Assembly (NCBI GenBank): GCA_964589785.1
Contig: CAZPUQ010000001.1
Span: 682,001-746,000 of the forward strand
Source of the DNA: JAGVSR01 sp964589785
GTDB lineage: Bacteria; Pseudomonadota; Alphaproteobacteria; Rhizobiales; Hyphomicrobiaceae
DNA: 64,000 bases
Reading direction: 5' to 3'
In this document: in pieces, positions 1-8,650 of the stretch
Layout: each line of letters opens with the position of its first letter
How positions within the stretch are numbered: position 1 is the first letter of the stretch
Made by a program: the position numbers and the translations under genes
The notes under the pieces: generated by a model
The model's database searches: none
What the model was told of the DNA's origin: nothing
The model's input: only the letters and a program-made list of their open reading frames with translations

Positions 1-433
1 TCCAGGTCAGGCGCTCCGGATGCGTCAGGATCGGCACATGGCCTGCGACCAGGATCCCGAAGAAAAGGTCCTCGAGGCGCGCCGGCGCCACATGGTGCGG
101 GGGCTCGACGAGGACGTAACGGGTGTCGCCGAGGCTCAGCAGATGCCCCGTGCGCAGGCCGCCGACAAAGTCAGGGACGATGTGATTATCGGCGCCCGCC
201 ACGAGCCGGAGCGGGATGCCCTCGCCTTCGAGCGTTTGTTGCAGGCGCGCCACGGCCTCGCGGATCTGCGGGCCGGAATTGTGATAGAGGCCCGGCAGGA
301 TGTGGGGCGTGCAGGCGACGACCTCGACGCCATCGGCGACGTAGGCGCGCGCCATCGCGAGAGATGTGGCAATATCCGGAGCCCCGTCGTCGACGCCGGG
401 CAGGATGTGGCTGTGCAGGTCAATCATCGACAT
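1..433 (-). CDS. CpsB/YwqE-like PHP-domain tyrosine phosphatase, N-terminal fragment at window edge
   Basis: Reading leftwards from an ATG at 433 (alternative ATG at 427), the frame stays open to the window edge, so about 144 residues are present and the C-terminus lies outside. It begins MSMIDLHSHILPGVDDG, the metal-binding HxH plus DDG signature of PHP-domain phosphatases of the CpsB/YwqE group. TPH follows at residues 42-44, then GADNH, and LTHPERL close to the break. Family members dephosphorylate the tyrosine autokinase that sets capsule or exopolysaccharide chain length. That fits the polysaccharide locus beginning just to the right, on the other strand. The identification rests on these motifs, and the missing C-terminus could not be checked. 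Confidence 0.8.
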   Translation of the reverse strand, partial: MSMIDLHSHILPGVDDGAPDIATSLAMARAYVADGVEVVACTPHILPGLYHNSGPQIREAVARLQQTLEGEGIPLRLVAGADNHIVPDFVGGLRTGHLLSLGDTRYVLVEPPHHVAPARLEDLFFGILVAGHVPILTHPERLTW

Positions 434-983
434 GAGATCTGCTCGTTTGCGCATCCGTGAACGACGACACCCCGTCCGCCAGTCTGCTTGGACCAGCGAA
501 GGAATAATGATGCGGTTCGACCCAAAAAAGCGCGACAGGCGCCCTCGCCGTCAAGCGCGTTGCGTCAGTGCGCGGAACTTCGCGGGCCTCGTGTGTGCAT
601 CGCAACACAGGACCCGTCTCGCCGTAGCGTCAGATTATGGCTTCATTGCGCATAACCGATGATCATCCGCGTGTCGGTCGGTCTGTTCGCCCGCCGGATG
701 CCATCTTGAGGGAATGACGCTGGGTTGTTGCAGGACGGAGAACTCACTCTAACGCAAATCGTCACCCGGCTATTCCGAGTAGCGTTGATCGGACGCGACG
801 GCCAGCATCCTGTACGAAAGTGTGGCCCTGGGGTCGCACCGGCAGACGGTTGTCGCTTGGGTGAAGGGCCTGAAAGGTCTCGAGCCTTTTCATCCGATCC
901 AAGATTTAGTAAGCAGGGACCCTATTAATGCTCAGGTTGTTGCCTGAACAGTGTTTTGTCGCGTCGGTATTAGGGGGCGTACA
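434..983. other. Divergent intergenic region, 550 bp, no gene recognised
   Basis: Lies between the leftward phosphatase and the rightward small secreted protein. Short open frames exist on both strands but none shows a family motif or a convincing ribosome-binding site. It presumably holds the promoters of both flanking genes. No clear -35/-10 pair could be chosen. Confidence 0.5.
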
Positions 984-1376
984 ATGCGATCGAAGGCAAT
1001 TTTGCTGGCTATTGTAGCGAGCCTTGGGGCCGTCCCAGCCGTGGCCGCAACGGTCAACGTCAAGGGCGGCGAACTTTTTATTGACCGCGGGAAGGGCTAC
1101 ACGCCCGTCAGAGGCTCGACCCAGGGCAATCCTGGCGATACCGTGATGGTTCTCGTAGGCGGGGCGGGCGAGATCGTCTACGGCGATGGCTGCCGGCAAC
1201 CGGTCGACGTCGGCTCCGTGGTGACGATCGGCCAAGCCTCTCCTTGCAGTGCGGCCAACAACGTCGGATATGCCGACCATACCCTGATCATCGGGGGGGT
1301 GGTGGTCGCGGGCGGCGTGGCGGCGGCCATTGCGCTCAGCGGCGGCGACAGCGACAAGCCGGCGAGCCGCCAGTAG
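984..1376 (+). CDS. Small exported protein, copy A (paralogue of the gene at 28703)
   Basis: A 130-residue protein. The ATG at 984 is chosen because a TTAGGGGG ribosome-binding site sits just upstream and because it starts a clean signal peptide (MRSKAILLAIVASLGAVPAVA). The mature part has a short beta-rich domain with RGKGYTPVRGS and a GDTV motif, then a GG-rich hydrophobic stretch (IIGGVVVAGGVAAAIAL) and a DKPASRQ tail. The protein at 28703 has the same order of parts: signal peptide, RG.GY.PV.GS, GD.VLV, DG, a GG-rich segment and an RPASN tail. I do not recognise a named family. The first half has the look of a FecR-like or small cell-surface domain. It sits directly before the O-antigen-ligase-like gene, so a role at the cell surface in polysaccharide export or attachment is an inference only. 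Confidence 0.7.
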   Translation: MRSKAILLAIVASLGAVPAVAATVNVKGGELFIDRGKGYTPVRGSTQGNPGDTVMVLVGGAGEIVYGDGCRQPVDVGSVVTIGQASPCSAANNVGYADHTLIIGGVVVAGGVAAAIALSGGDSDKPASRQ

Positions 1377-1435
1377 AGCGACGCTGGTCATGTGCTGTGG
1401 CTGAAGGATGTGCACATTCTAGCAATCGGTTCTAA

Positions 1436-3289
1436 GTGTTGCGCGAAAGGGGATTTTTAGGCGGCGCAGGGGTTTTTCTCGTCGCTTGTCTTCTATTCGG
1501 AGGAGCGGCGCGGCCAGGTGCTATGGCCGACGCCGTCATCCAGCTCTTGGCTGTTCCGCTGCTTCTGGTTGCGCTCTGGCGTCTAGGGGATTGCACTCGG
1601 GCGGTGGCATGGACTGTGGCGTTTGGCCTTGCGATCCTTCTTGTTCCGCTCCTTCAACTCGTTCCACTGCCACCAAAGATCTGGACAGCGCTCCCTTTCA
1701 GGGAATTTGCCATTCAGTCTCTCACTCTTGCCGGCCAGGACCTCGGCTGGCGTCCGCTTAGCCTCACACCGCACGCCACGTGGCTGAGCCTTGCCTCTCT
1801 TGTGACCCCGATTGCAGTGTTTCTTGCGACCCTTTTTCTTTCCTGGGGAGAGCGGCGCCGTGTCGTGCTCCTGCTTCTCGGTCTGGGGCTCGTCAGCAGC
1901 TTTGTGGGCCTGTTGCAGGTGGCGCAGGGGCCCGGCGTAGCGCCGATCGGATTCGGGCTCGGCGGCCCGGGCGAAGCGACGGGCTTCTTTGCCAACCGCA
2001 ACCATTATGCGGCCCTGCTCTACGTCCTTCTCCTCTTTGGGGGAGCGTTCGCCATCGACAACGCGAAGTCAGTGGGACCCGGCCCCGTCGCATTCTCGCA
2101 GACACGGGCGCTCGTGCCCGTTGTCTTGAGCTTCACGGCGCTCGTCGCCCTCCTTGCCGCGCTGCTGATGACACGGTCGAGAGCCGGGATCGGGCTCACG
2201 ATCGTCGCGCTGCTGGGCATCGCCGCGCTCGCCAGCTCCGATGACCGCGGTATGTCGAGCCTTGGCCCCAAGCGGCTCGTCGGCGGCGCAGTCGCGCTCG
2301 TCCTTCTGTTTGCGACCCAGTTCGCCCTCTTCCGGGTCTTGGAGCGCTTCGAGGCCGACCCGCTGGCCGACGCGCGCGTCACGTTCGCCCGCAACAGCTG
2401 GGACGCGGCCCTCGCCTTCATGCCTTTCGGATCGGGGCTCGGGTCCTTTGTCCCTGTTTACCAAGCGTTTGAGAAGCCGCGCGACGCGCTCGTCGATACG
2501 TACGCCAACCGCGCCCACAATGATGTGCTGGAGGTGTGGCTTGAAACCGGTGTCGTCGGGCTCGTTCTCATGGCTGTGTTTGCCGGCTGGCTGCTTCGGG
2601 CCCTGTGGCGAAGCTGGCGGTCCGATGTTTCGAGCTCTGCGTCTGAGATGACAAACATCGATCGGCTCCTGATGCGGGCGGCCTCAATGATTGTGGTCCT
2701 CCTCAGCGCCCATTCGCTCGTCGATTACCCCCTGCGTACGACCGCGATGAGTGCGGTCTTTGCCTTCGCCTGCGGTCTGTTGTTTGCGCCGCACCGTGTA
2801 CTGTCAGACGCGAAGGACAGAGGGCCTGAACTCCGCAAGGAGCACGCGCCGAGGTCACTGAAAGAGATACGCGAACCGGCGTGGGTCCCAGAGGCGCAAG
2901 GGGCTGGCCTGGGTCAGTCGGGGCCCTCCGAGCCATGGACGAGGGTGACTCGGTCCGCCTCCCCAATGAAGATACCCTGGCCGGAACAGGTTCGATCCTC
3001 GACCGGTGATGCGGCGACGGATCCCGCGAGCCCGCAAACTTCAGCCACGTCGCACGATTGGACGTGGGCACGAGGGAACGCCGCGCCCGATATCCCAACG
3101 AAGGCTGTCGCACCCAAGGCAGAGAGCTCCTCGGGGTCTGTCGCCACGCCCGGTTCTCCGAGCCCGAGTGTTGGGAGCAAAGGAGCCCAACCTCGAGAGC
3201 GGTGGGGCACAGACGTCTCGTGGCCCGACGCGTGGCGGCGGTCATCGAAGCCTGATCCGAATGATAAGGACCCCGATCCGACGCCGTGA
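1436..3289 (+). CDS. O-antigen ligase/polymerase-like membrane protein with long polar tail
   Basis: A 617-residue protein starting with GTG at 1436. The first 455 or so residues form many hydrophobic segments. They carry NRNHYAALL around residue 187 and RAHNDVLEVWLETG around 360, the two most recognisable signatures of the O-antigen ligase/Wzy_C family. Such proteins join polysaccharide units in the inner membrane, either polymerising them or ligating them to a carrier. The last 155 residues or so are a Pro/Ser/Arg-rich region without obvious fold, unusual in length for this family and probably cytoplasmic and disordered. The small exported protein lies 59 bp upstream, in the same direction. 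Whether it acts as polymerase or ligase cannot be told from sequence alone. Confidence 0.82.
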   Translation: MLRERGFLGGAGVFLVACLLFGGAARPGAMADAVIQLLAVPLLLVALWRLGDCTRAVAWTVAFGLAILLVPLLQLVPLPPKIWTALPFREFAIQSLTLAGQDLGWRPLSLTPHATWLSLASLVTPIAVFLATLFLSWGERRRVVLLLLGLGLVSSFVGLLQVAQGPGVAPIGFGLGGPGEATGFFANRNHYAALLYVLLLFGGAFAIDNAKSVGPGPVAFSQTRALVPVVLSFTALVALLAALLMTRSRAGIGLTIVALLGIAALASSDDRGMSSLGPKRLVGGAVALVLLFATQFALFRVLERFEADPLADARVTFARNSWDAALAFMPFGSGLGSFVPVYQAFEKPRDALVDTYANRAHNDVLEVWLETGVVGLVLMAVFAGWLLRALWRSWRSDVSSSASEMTNIDRLLMRAASMIVVLLSAHSLVDYPLRTTAMSAVFAFACGLLFAPHRVLSDAKDRGPELRKEHAPRSLKEIREPAWVPEAQGAGLGQSGPSEPWTRVTRSASPMKIPWPEQVRSSTGDAATDPASPQTSATSHDWTWARGNAAPDIPTKAVAPKAESSSGSVATPGSPSPSVGSKGAQPRERWGTDVSWPDAWRRSSKPDPNDKDPDPTP

Positions 3290-3780
3290 TCGGCGATGAG
3301 GAGAGCGCCGAGTGCGGTCGCCGTCGTGTCGCCAAACTCACGCGAAATCTCAAGCGCGTTCTGAGGGTGGGGGTTTGGGCAGATGAGCGCAAGGTGTGCG
3401 ACACGCATGAGGTGATGCGCTCGTGCCGGTGGGCGATTCCAGCCCCTCGGCAAGACGCGCGGGTTCCAAGGCAACCCGGAAAGTACGGAGCTGCCAGGGA
3501 CCCGCCATGGCATTTAAGATAGCTGGGGAGAGTTGGGGTGTCGCTCGAGAATGATCGCCACGCTTTCGGACCACAATAAGCACCGAAGTGCTTGGCGTGA
3601 ATGACGTCGGGTTAGGCCGATAGGATGGTTTCTCCGTGCGGCAACGGAACGCGGCTGAGAAGGACTGACCGCGATCCAGATAAGGCGGATTTCGACTTGC
3701 GTCGCTCGTTGCGGCCCGCCATAAAATGGCCGGGGTCAGTGTTTTGCATTTCTCAAAGACTCTGACGTGGGGCGGGTTCA
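3290..3780. other. Intergenic region, 491 bp, nothing recognised
   Basis: Separates the O-antigen-ligase-like gene from the sugar transferase gene. Open frames on both strands are short and show no family motif. It probably holds the promoter of the sugar transferase gene. No terminator hairpin with a T-run was found. Confidence 0.4.
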
Positions 3781-5379
3781 GTGCGTCGCTTGATTGCTTT
3801 TTTGGTCGACCTCATTTTGGTCGCGGTAGCCACGGGGCTGGCCGTCACGCTTCGTGAGAACTTTGACGTCGCCGCGGCGAAGGCGTGGGTACTCTTGCCT
3901 CACTTCTCCTTCACGATGATTGCAGCAACTATCGTCATCCCACTCTTCGGGCTCCACCGATCGGTCTGGCGTTTCAGCTCGCTGACGGATTATCTCTACC
4001 TCGTCGGCGCGACCGTGGTGATTGTTGTGGGCGCGGTCCTGGCAAGCTTCGCGCTCAATCGCCTCGATGGGGTCGCCCGTTCCGTCCCGTTCCTGCAGGC
4101 GATCCTCATTCTTCCATTGCTTGTCGGTGCCCGTGTTTTTATGCGTCTGCGGCACGCGCAGCGTCAGGACCCGGCAGTCCAGTTCTTGAGCGTACCAGAT
4201 GCGACAACCCTGAGGCCGCCTTCGGTCTTGCTCGTGGGCATCACGCGGCTGACTGAGCTCTATCTGCAGTCCGCCCACGAGTTGACCCCCGGGAAGGTTC
4301 ACGTGGCTGGACTCCTCGGACGAACGGAGAAGCAGACGGGGCGCCTGATGCATCGCTACCCGGTGCTTGGAACGCCCGAGCAGGTCTCGGAAATCATTAA
4401 GACCCTGGAGATTCACGGCGTTTTAATCGACCGCATTATTGTCACGACGCGGTGGGAAAATCTCGGAGCAGAGACGCGAACCGCGCTTCGGGACGTCGAG
4501 GCGACGTCGAATGTGCAGGTGGTCCTTCTTGCCCAGACGTTGGGCTTTGATAACGTCCGTCCCGTGGCCGAGCCAGAGTTGAAGAGCCCTAACGCCACGC
4601 GCACGTGTCAGACGGACCCCACTGCGACGGACAGTGACGGTCAAGAGCGGCAATTGCCCGAGGCGGTGCTGACGGTTAGTCCCGACGAGCGCGATCGTCT
4701 GAGGAAGAACGGGTATTGGGCCGCGAAGCGGGGGTTCGATGTCGTTAGTGCATTCATACTGATCGTGTTGATGCTGCCGGTAATGGCGGTCGTTGCTCTC
4801 CTTGCACTCATCGATGTCGGGCGTCCGATCCTGTTCTGGCAGCAGCGACCCGGGCTTGTCGGACGACCCTTCCGGCTCTACAAACTGCGCACGATGAAGG
4901 CGGCGCATGACGAGTCTGGTGCTCTCATTCCCGATGACAAGCGCGTGTCACGGATCGGTCGCTTCCTGCGCGCCACACGCTTGGACGAACTGCCACAGCT
5001 CTTTCATATTTTGAACGGTCAGATGTCGTTCGTCGGTCCCCGTCCCCTGCTGCCGGTGGATCAGCCGGCCGAATTTGCGGCGCGTCTCCTCGTTCGTCCA
5101 GGGCTTACCGGGTGGGCACAGGTCAGAGGCGGTCGGCTCTTGTCGGCGGCGGATAAGGCTGCACTCGATGTCTGGTATGTGCGCAATGCGTCGCTGCGGC
5201 TTGATCTCGAGATCCTGCTGCGCACGTTCGGGATGGTGCTCTTTGGCGAGAAGCCGAGCATCGAGGCCATTGGAAAAGCCTGGCAGCTCGGCTCTGGCAA
5301 CGCGTCAAGCGACGAGGGCTCACACAAAGAGGCACTCACCTTGTCCCGAGGCGAACATCAGACACGACGGGTCGCGTAG
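3781..5379 (+). CDS. Undecaprenyl-phosphate sugar-phosphate transferase (initiating enzyme of polysaccharide synthesis)
   Basis: A 532-residue protein starting with GTG. The layout is the polyisoprenyl-phosphate hexose-1-phosphotransferase one. About four membrane segments fill residues 1-115, a nucleotide-binding-like middle domain follows, and then a catalytic domain of the bacterial sugar transferase family from about 310 to 500. The catalytic part begins with KRGFDVVSA plus a membrane segment. It contains KLRTM, the RLDELPQL and GQMSFVGPRPLLP motifs, and RPGLTGWAQV. Enzymes of this type move a sugar phosphate from a nucleotide sugar onto undecaprenyl phosphate at the inner membrane, the first step of lipid-linked repeat-unit assembly. 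It is the only initiating transferase in the window, so it probably serves the nested Wzx/Wzy cassette. The sugar cannot be predicted. Confidence 0.9.
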   Translation: MRRLIAFLVDLILVAVATGLAVTLRENFDVAAAKAWVLLPHFSFTMIAATIVIPLFGLHRSVWRFSSLTDYLYLVGATVVIVVGAVLASFALNRLDGVARSVPFLQAILILPLLVGARVFMRLRHAQRQDPAVQFLSVPDATTLRPPSVLLVGITRLTELYLQSAHELTPGKVHVAGLLGRTEKQTGRLMHRYPVLGTPEQVSEIIKTLEIHGVLIDRIIVTTRWENLGAETRTALRDVEATSNVQVVLLAQTLGFDNVRPVAEPELKSPNATRTCQTDPTATDSDGQERQLPEAVLTVSPDERDRLRKNGYWAAKRGFDVVSAFILIVLMLPVMAVVALLALIDVGRPILFWQQRPGLVGRPFRLYKLRTMKAAHDESGALIPDDKRVSRIGRFLRATRLDELPQLFHILNGQMSFVGPRPLLPVDQPAEFAARLLVRPGLTGWAQVRGGRLLSAADKAALDVWYVRNASLRLDLEILLRTFGMVLFGEKPSIEAIGKAWQLGSGNASSDEGSHKEALTLSRGEHQTRRVA

Positions 5380-5769
5380 GGGGCGCCGTTTCGCAACAAC
5401 TCCGCCGGCCCCCTCGCCTTTCTGGGGGAACGTCATGATGGACGGCCAGAGCCTCGAAAGCGCCACACGGCGCCCCTCTGGTCGAAACGGATACAAACTC
5501 CAATCGGGCGAAGTGCGAGTCACCCGAGATGCGGTAGCTTTGTTTGATTGTCACAGATTGGCACTAGGAGTTCATCAAAGAGCCCATGAATGACCCCGGA
5601 CGATGATGCTATTGAGCTGCGACAGTGGTGTATCGGCTGGTCGGCGTCAGGCGCAGCAACAGGAATGTATGTCGATCAAGAACAGAAACGTGTCACACGC
5701 GGAAGTAATCGAGATCCTGCCGAGGAAGTTCAGCGACGATTGCGGATGTTTCTGCGAGACTTGGCGGGA

Positions 5770-6012
5770 GGATTACCGTGTTTACAGATCGACGTGTCGC
5801 GGAACAATTTTGTGGAGGGTGCGGTCGCCAAGGCGGGGTTGCTGAGCGCAACGCGATGATCGACCGCGATGATGACGAAGCAAGCCGAAGTCGTCGGTAT
5901 CGCGCAGAGTACGGTGTACTACTTGCCCCGCCCGGTGAAGGCGAACGATCTCGCACTCATGAGGCAGATCGACGAGCTTCACACCGAGTTCGCCTTCGCG
6001 GGTTCGAGTAAC
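5770..6012 (+). pseudogene. IS3-family transposase remnant, OrfA end and OrfB start
   Basis: Pieces in different frames recreate the OrfA/OrfB junction of an IS3-family transposase: NNFVEGAVAKAGLLSATR in one frame, ERNAMIDRDD in a second, then TKQAEVVGIAQSTVYYLPRP and ALMRQIDELHTEFAFAGS in a third. These match the usual order near the start of OrfB in this family. The frames are broken by small insertions or deletions and the similarity stops abruptly after AFAGS, just before the aminotransferase start at 6016. The central and C-terminal DDE part is absent here. A C-terminal piece of an IS3-family transposase lies at 23570, on the far side of the cassette. The left extent is approximate. Confidence 0.75.
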
Positions 6013-6015
6013 GGA

Positions 6016-7260
6016 ATGCTGGACAAGCTACAGGCCGGAACTGCCTTTTCCCCAAAAACCAGTCGCTCGCCGGCAGACCTCGCCATCAACGGCGCGCCGC
6101 CGGCCTTCGCTGCGCCGCTGCATGTCGGCCGGCCCAACATCGGCGATCGCGAAGCCTTCCTGCGGCTGGCCGGCGAGATGTTCGACCGCGGCTGGCTGTC
6201 CAACAACGGGCCGCTGGTTCAGGAATTCGAGGCGCGGCTCGCCGCGCGGCTCGGCGTCCGCCACTGCGTTGCCGTGTGCAACGGCACCATCGGGCTGGAG
6301 ATCGCGATCCGCGCCCTCGGCCTTACGGGCGAGGTTATCGTGCCGTCCTACACGTTCGTCGCGACCGCGCACGCGCTGCAATGGCAAGGAATCACGCCGG
6401 TCTTCGCCGACATCGACCCCACCACCCACAACCTCGACTCCGCCTCCGTGCGCGCCGTGATCTCGTCGCGCACCACGGGCATCGTCGGTGTGCACCTGTG
6501 GGGCAGGCCGGCGCCGGTGGACGCGCTTGCCGCCATCGCGGACGAGCACGGGCTGAAGCTGATGTTCGACGCCGCGCACGCCTTCGGATGCAGCTTGCGG
6601 GGCCGCCCGATCGGCGGCTTCGGCGCGGCCGAAGTGTTCAGCTTCCACGCCACGAAGTTCTTCAACAGCTTCGAAGGCGGGGCCGTCGCCACCGACGACG
6701 ACGCATTGGCGGCGAAGATGCGGCTGATGCGCAATTTCGGCTTCGCGGGCTTCGACAATGTCGTCCACGAGGGAACGAACGGCAAGATGATCGAGATCTG
6801 CGCCGCAATGGGATTGGTCAATCTCGACGGGCTCGACGCCGTGGTCGAGACCAACCGGCGCAACTATCTGGCATACCGCGACGCGGTCGCGCCTCTGCCC
6901 GGCCTGTCGATCCTTGCTTATGACGAGGCGGAGGCGAACAACTTCCAGTATGTGGTGATGGAGGTCAGGCCGGACTGCCCGGCAAGCCGCGACGATATCG
7001 TCGCCGCGCTCCACGCCGAGAACGTGCTGGCGAGAAAATATTTCTGGCCCGGCGTCCACCGCATGCTGCCCTATCGCGACCTCTATCCCGACGCCGGCAA
7101 CCTCCTGCCCCACACGCTCGCCGTCGCCGACCGGGTGGTCGTGCTGCCGACGGGAACGGCGGTGACGCCGGCGGATTGCCGGACGATCATCGATATCGTC
7201 GGCGCTAGGGTGGAGTCGAGCGCTGTTATCCCCGGCGGCAGCCGGGAGGCTGCGCCTTGA
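6016..7260 (+). CDS. DegT/DnrJ/EryC1-family sugar aminotransferase
   Basis: A 414-residue PLP enzyme. The frame is open further upstream, but those residues are transposase remnant, so the ATG at 6016 is taken as the start. Recognisable features are GPLVQEFEARLAARLGVRHC, CNGTIGLEIA, IVPSYTFVATAHAL and FDAAHAFG. The PLP lysine is in FHATKFFNSFEGG at about Lys214. Enzymes of this group add an amino group to the 3- or 4-keto carbon of a nucleotide-linked deoxysugar. The next gene, which overlaps it, encodes acyltransferases, so the likely product is a nucleotide-linked N-acylated aminodeoxysugar for the repeat unit. The exact sugar is not predictable because no dehydratase accompanies it. It is the first gene of the cassette. 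Confidence 0.88.
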   Translation: MLDKLQAGTAFSPKTSRSPADLAINGAPPAFAAPLHVGRPNIGDREAFLRLAGEMFDRGWLSNNGPLVQEFEARLAARLGVRHCVAVCNGTIGLEIAIRALGLTGEVIVPSYTFVATAHALQWQGITPVFADIDPTTHNLDSASVRAVISSRTTGIVGVHLWGRPAPVDALAAIADEHGLKLMFDAAHAFGCSLRGRPIGGFGAAEVFSFHATKFFNSFEGGAVATDDDALAAKMRLMRNFGFAGFDNVVHEGTNGKMIEICAAMGLVNLDGLDAVVETNRRNYLAYRDAVAPLPGLSILAYDEAEANNFQYVVMEVRPDCPASRDDIVAALHAENVLARKYFWPGVHRMLPYRDLYPDAGNLLPHTLAVADRVVVLPTGTAVTPADCRTIIDIVGARVESSAVIPGGSREAAP

Positions 7261-8537
7261 GCGTCTATACGGAACGGGAGTTGCAGGAACTCGGCTTCGC
7301 CTGGCTAGGCGAGAATGTGCGCGTTTCGAGAAAGGCATCGTTCTACGGGATCGGCCGCATTTCGATCGGGAGTCATTCGCGCATCGATGATTTCTGCGTG
7401 CTTTCGGCGGGAGTAGGCGGCATTTCCATCGGCCATCACTGCCACATAGCGATCATGTGCTCGTTGATCGGCAGGGGGCGTATCGAGATCGGCGACCTCA
7501 GCACCCTATCCGGCCGGGTAAGCGTCTACTCCTCGAGCGATGACTATAGCGGAGCGGCGATGACCAATCCCACCGTTCCGGAGGAATTGACCAATGTCGA
7601 TCATCGCCCGGTCAGCATTGGCCGGCACGTCGTCGTTGGAGCGGGATCGGTCGTCCTTCCCGGCGCAGTCATCCAGGATGGCGCTGCGGTCGGGGCGCTG
7701 AGCCTGGTCAAGGGCAGGCTTGAGACCTGCGGCTTCTATGCCGGAGTCCCGGCGCGCTTCGTTGGACCGCGCGAACGGGAATTCTTGCGCCTCGAATTCA
7801 GCCTGCCGGCAAACGGACGCGCCGAAGAGCAGGGCTCGCCCCCCGGGGGAGGGGAGGTCTTCCTTGATCAAGGCGTGGTGCTGTTTCCGGAGGAGCTGGC
7901 CGATGTCAGGAGGCTTTTCATCTTCGGTGCGGGCGGATTTGGTCGGGAGGTCGCTTGGCTCGCCGATCAAATATACCGGAAGCGCGTTGAAATCGAATTT
8001 CTGCTGGATACTGAGTCCTCGGAGACTCACGTCAACGGCATTCCGATCAGACGCCTGGACGACGTTGAGCCGGCGCCGGAGGATGCATTCGTCGTTGCGG
8101 TTGGCGATCCTATTGCGAGGGAGCGCCTTGTCCAGAAATGCCGCCGTAGGGGCCTTAGGGAAACAAGCCTTGTCCATCCTGGCGTGGAGGCATCTCGTTT
8201 TGTCACTTTCGGGTCCGGCAGCATCGTTTGCGCCGGTGCCATCGCGACGGTGAACATCGCGATTGGCGCTCATGTTCATGTCAATCTCGACTGCACCATC
8301 GGTCATGACGTGCACATCGGCGACTACGCAACCCTGTCGCCTGGCGTTCACGTTTCCGGAAATGTCATCATAGGGTCACGTGTCTTTGTGGGAACGGGAG
8401 CAACGATCATCAACGGTAAGCCTGGGCATCCTTTGACGATCGGAGACGACGCCGTGATAGCTGCCGGAACATGCGTGACCGCTTCCGTTGAAGAGAAAGC
8501 GTTGGTCGCTGGTGTTCCCGCCGTCCGCAAAAGATGA
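7257..8537 (+). CDS. Fused double acyltransferase: left-handed beta-helix domain plus PglD/NeuD-like domain
   Basis: A 426-residue protein starting at TTG 7257 in a TTGA overlap with the aminotransferase stop, with GGGAGG upstream. Residues 1-180 or so are a hexapeptide-repeat acyltransferase (IGSHSRIDDFCV, IGRHVVVGAGSVVLPG, YAGVPARFVG). After a linker of about 35 residues, a second unit starts at RRLFIFGAGGFGREVAWLAD, a Rossmann-like sugar-binding half. It continues into another set of hexapeptide repeats (IGAHVHVNLDCTIGHDVHIG, VFVGTGAT) and ends VAGVPAVRKR, as in PglD/NeuD acetyltransferases. Normally these are separate proteins. N-acylation of the aminosugar made by the neighbouring enzyme is the probable role of one half. 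The other half may acylate the same sugar or a different residue. Confidence 0.85.
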   Translation: MSVYTERELQELGFAWLGENVRVSRKASFYGIGRISIGSHSRIDDFCVLSAGVGGISIGHHCHIAIMCSLIGRGRIEIGDLSTLSGRVSVYSSSDDYSGAAMTNPTVPEELTNVDHRPVSIGRHVVVGAGSVVLPGAVIQDGAAVGALSLVKGRLETCGFYAGVPARFVGPREREFLRLEFSLPANGRAEEQGSPPGGGEVFLDQGVVLFPEELADVRRLFIFGAGGFGREVAWLADQIYRKRVEIEFLLDTESSETHVNGIPIRRLDDVEPAPEDAFVVAVGDPIARERLVQKCRRRGLRETSLVHPGVEASRFVTFGSGSIVCAGAIATVNIAIGAHVHVNLDCTIGHDVHIGDYATLSPGVHVSGNVIIGSRVFVGTGATIINGKPGHPLTIGDDAVIAAGTCVTASVEEKALVAGVPAVRKR

Positions 8538-8650
8538 TGGTGGCGTCTCCTTGCGAGCGTCGCCATTCCGGACGGAATTCGCCTTCGCAATGATGCACGG
8601 ATCAGCACGCGTAAGCGGGATTTTCTGCGGCCGGAGGCGAAGCGTGCCCG

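Noticed and set aside
366..662. Rightward open frame in the first intergenic region
   Set aside because: Antisense to and overlapping the phosphatase start, no motif, no ribosome-binding site.
5869..6015. N-terminal extension of the aminotransferase
   Set aside because: The 49 extra residues are IS3 transposase sequence in frame by chance; the enzyme's own ATG is at 6016.
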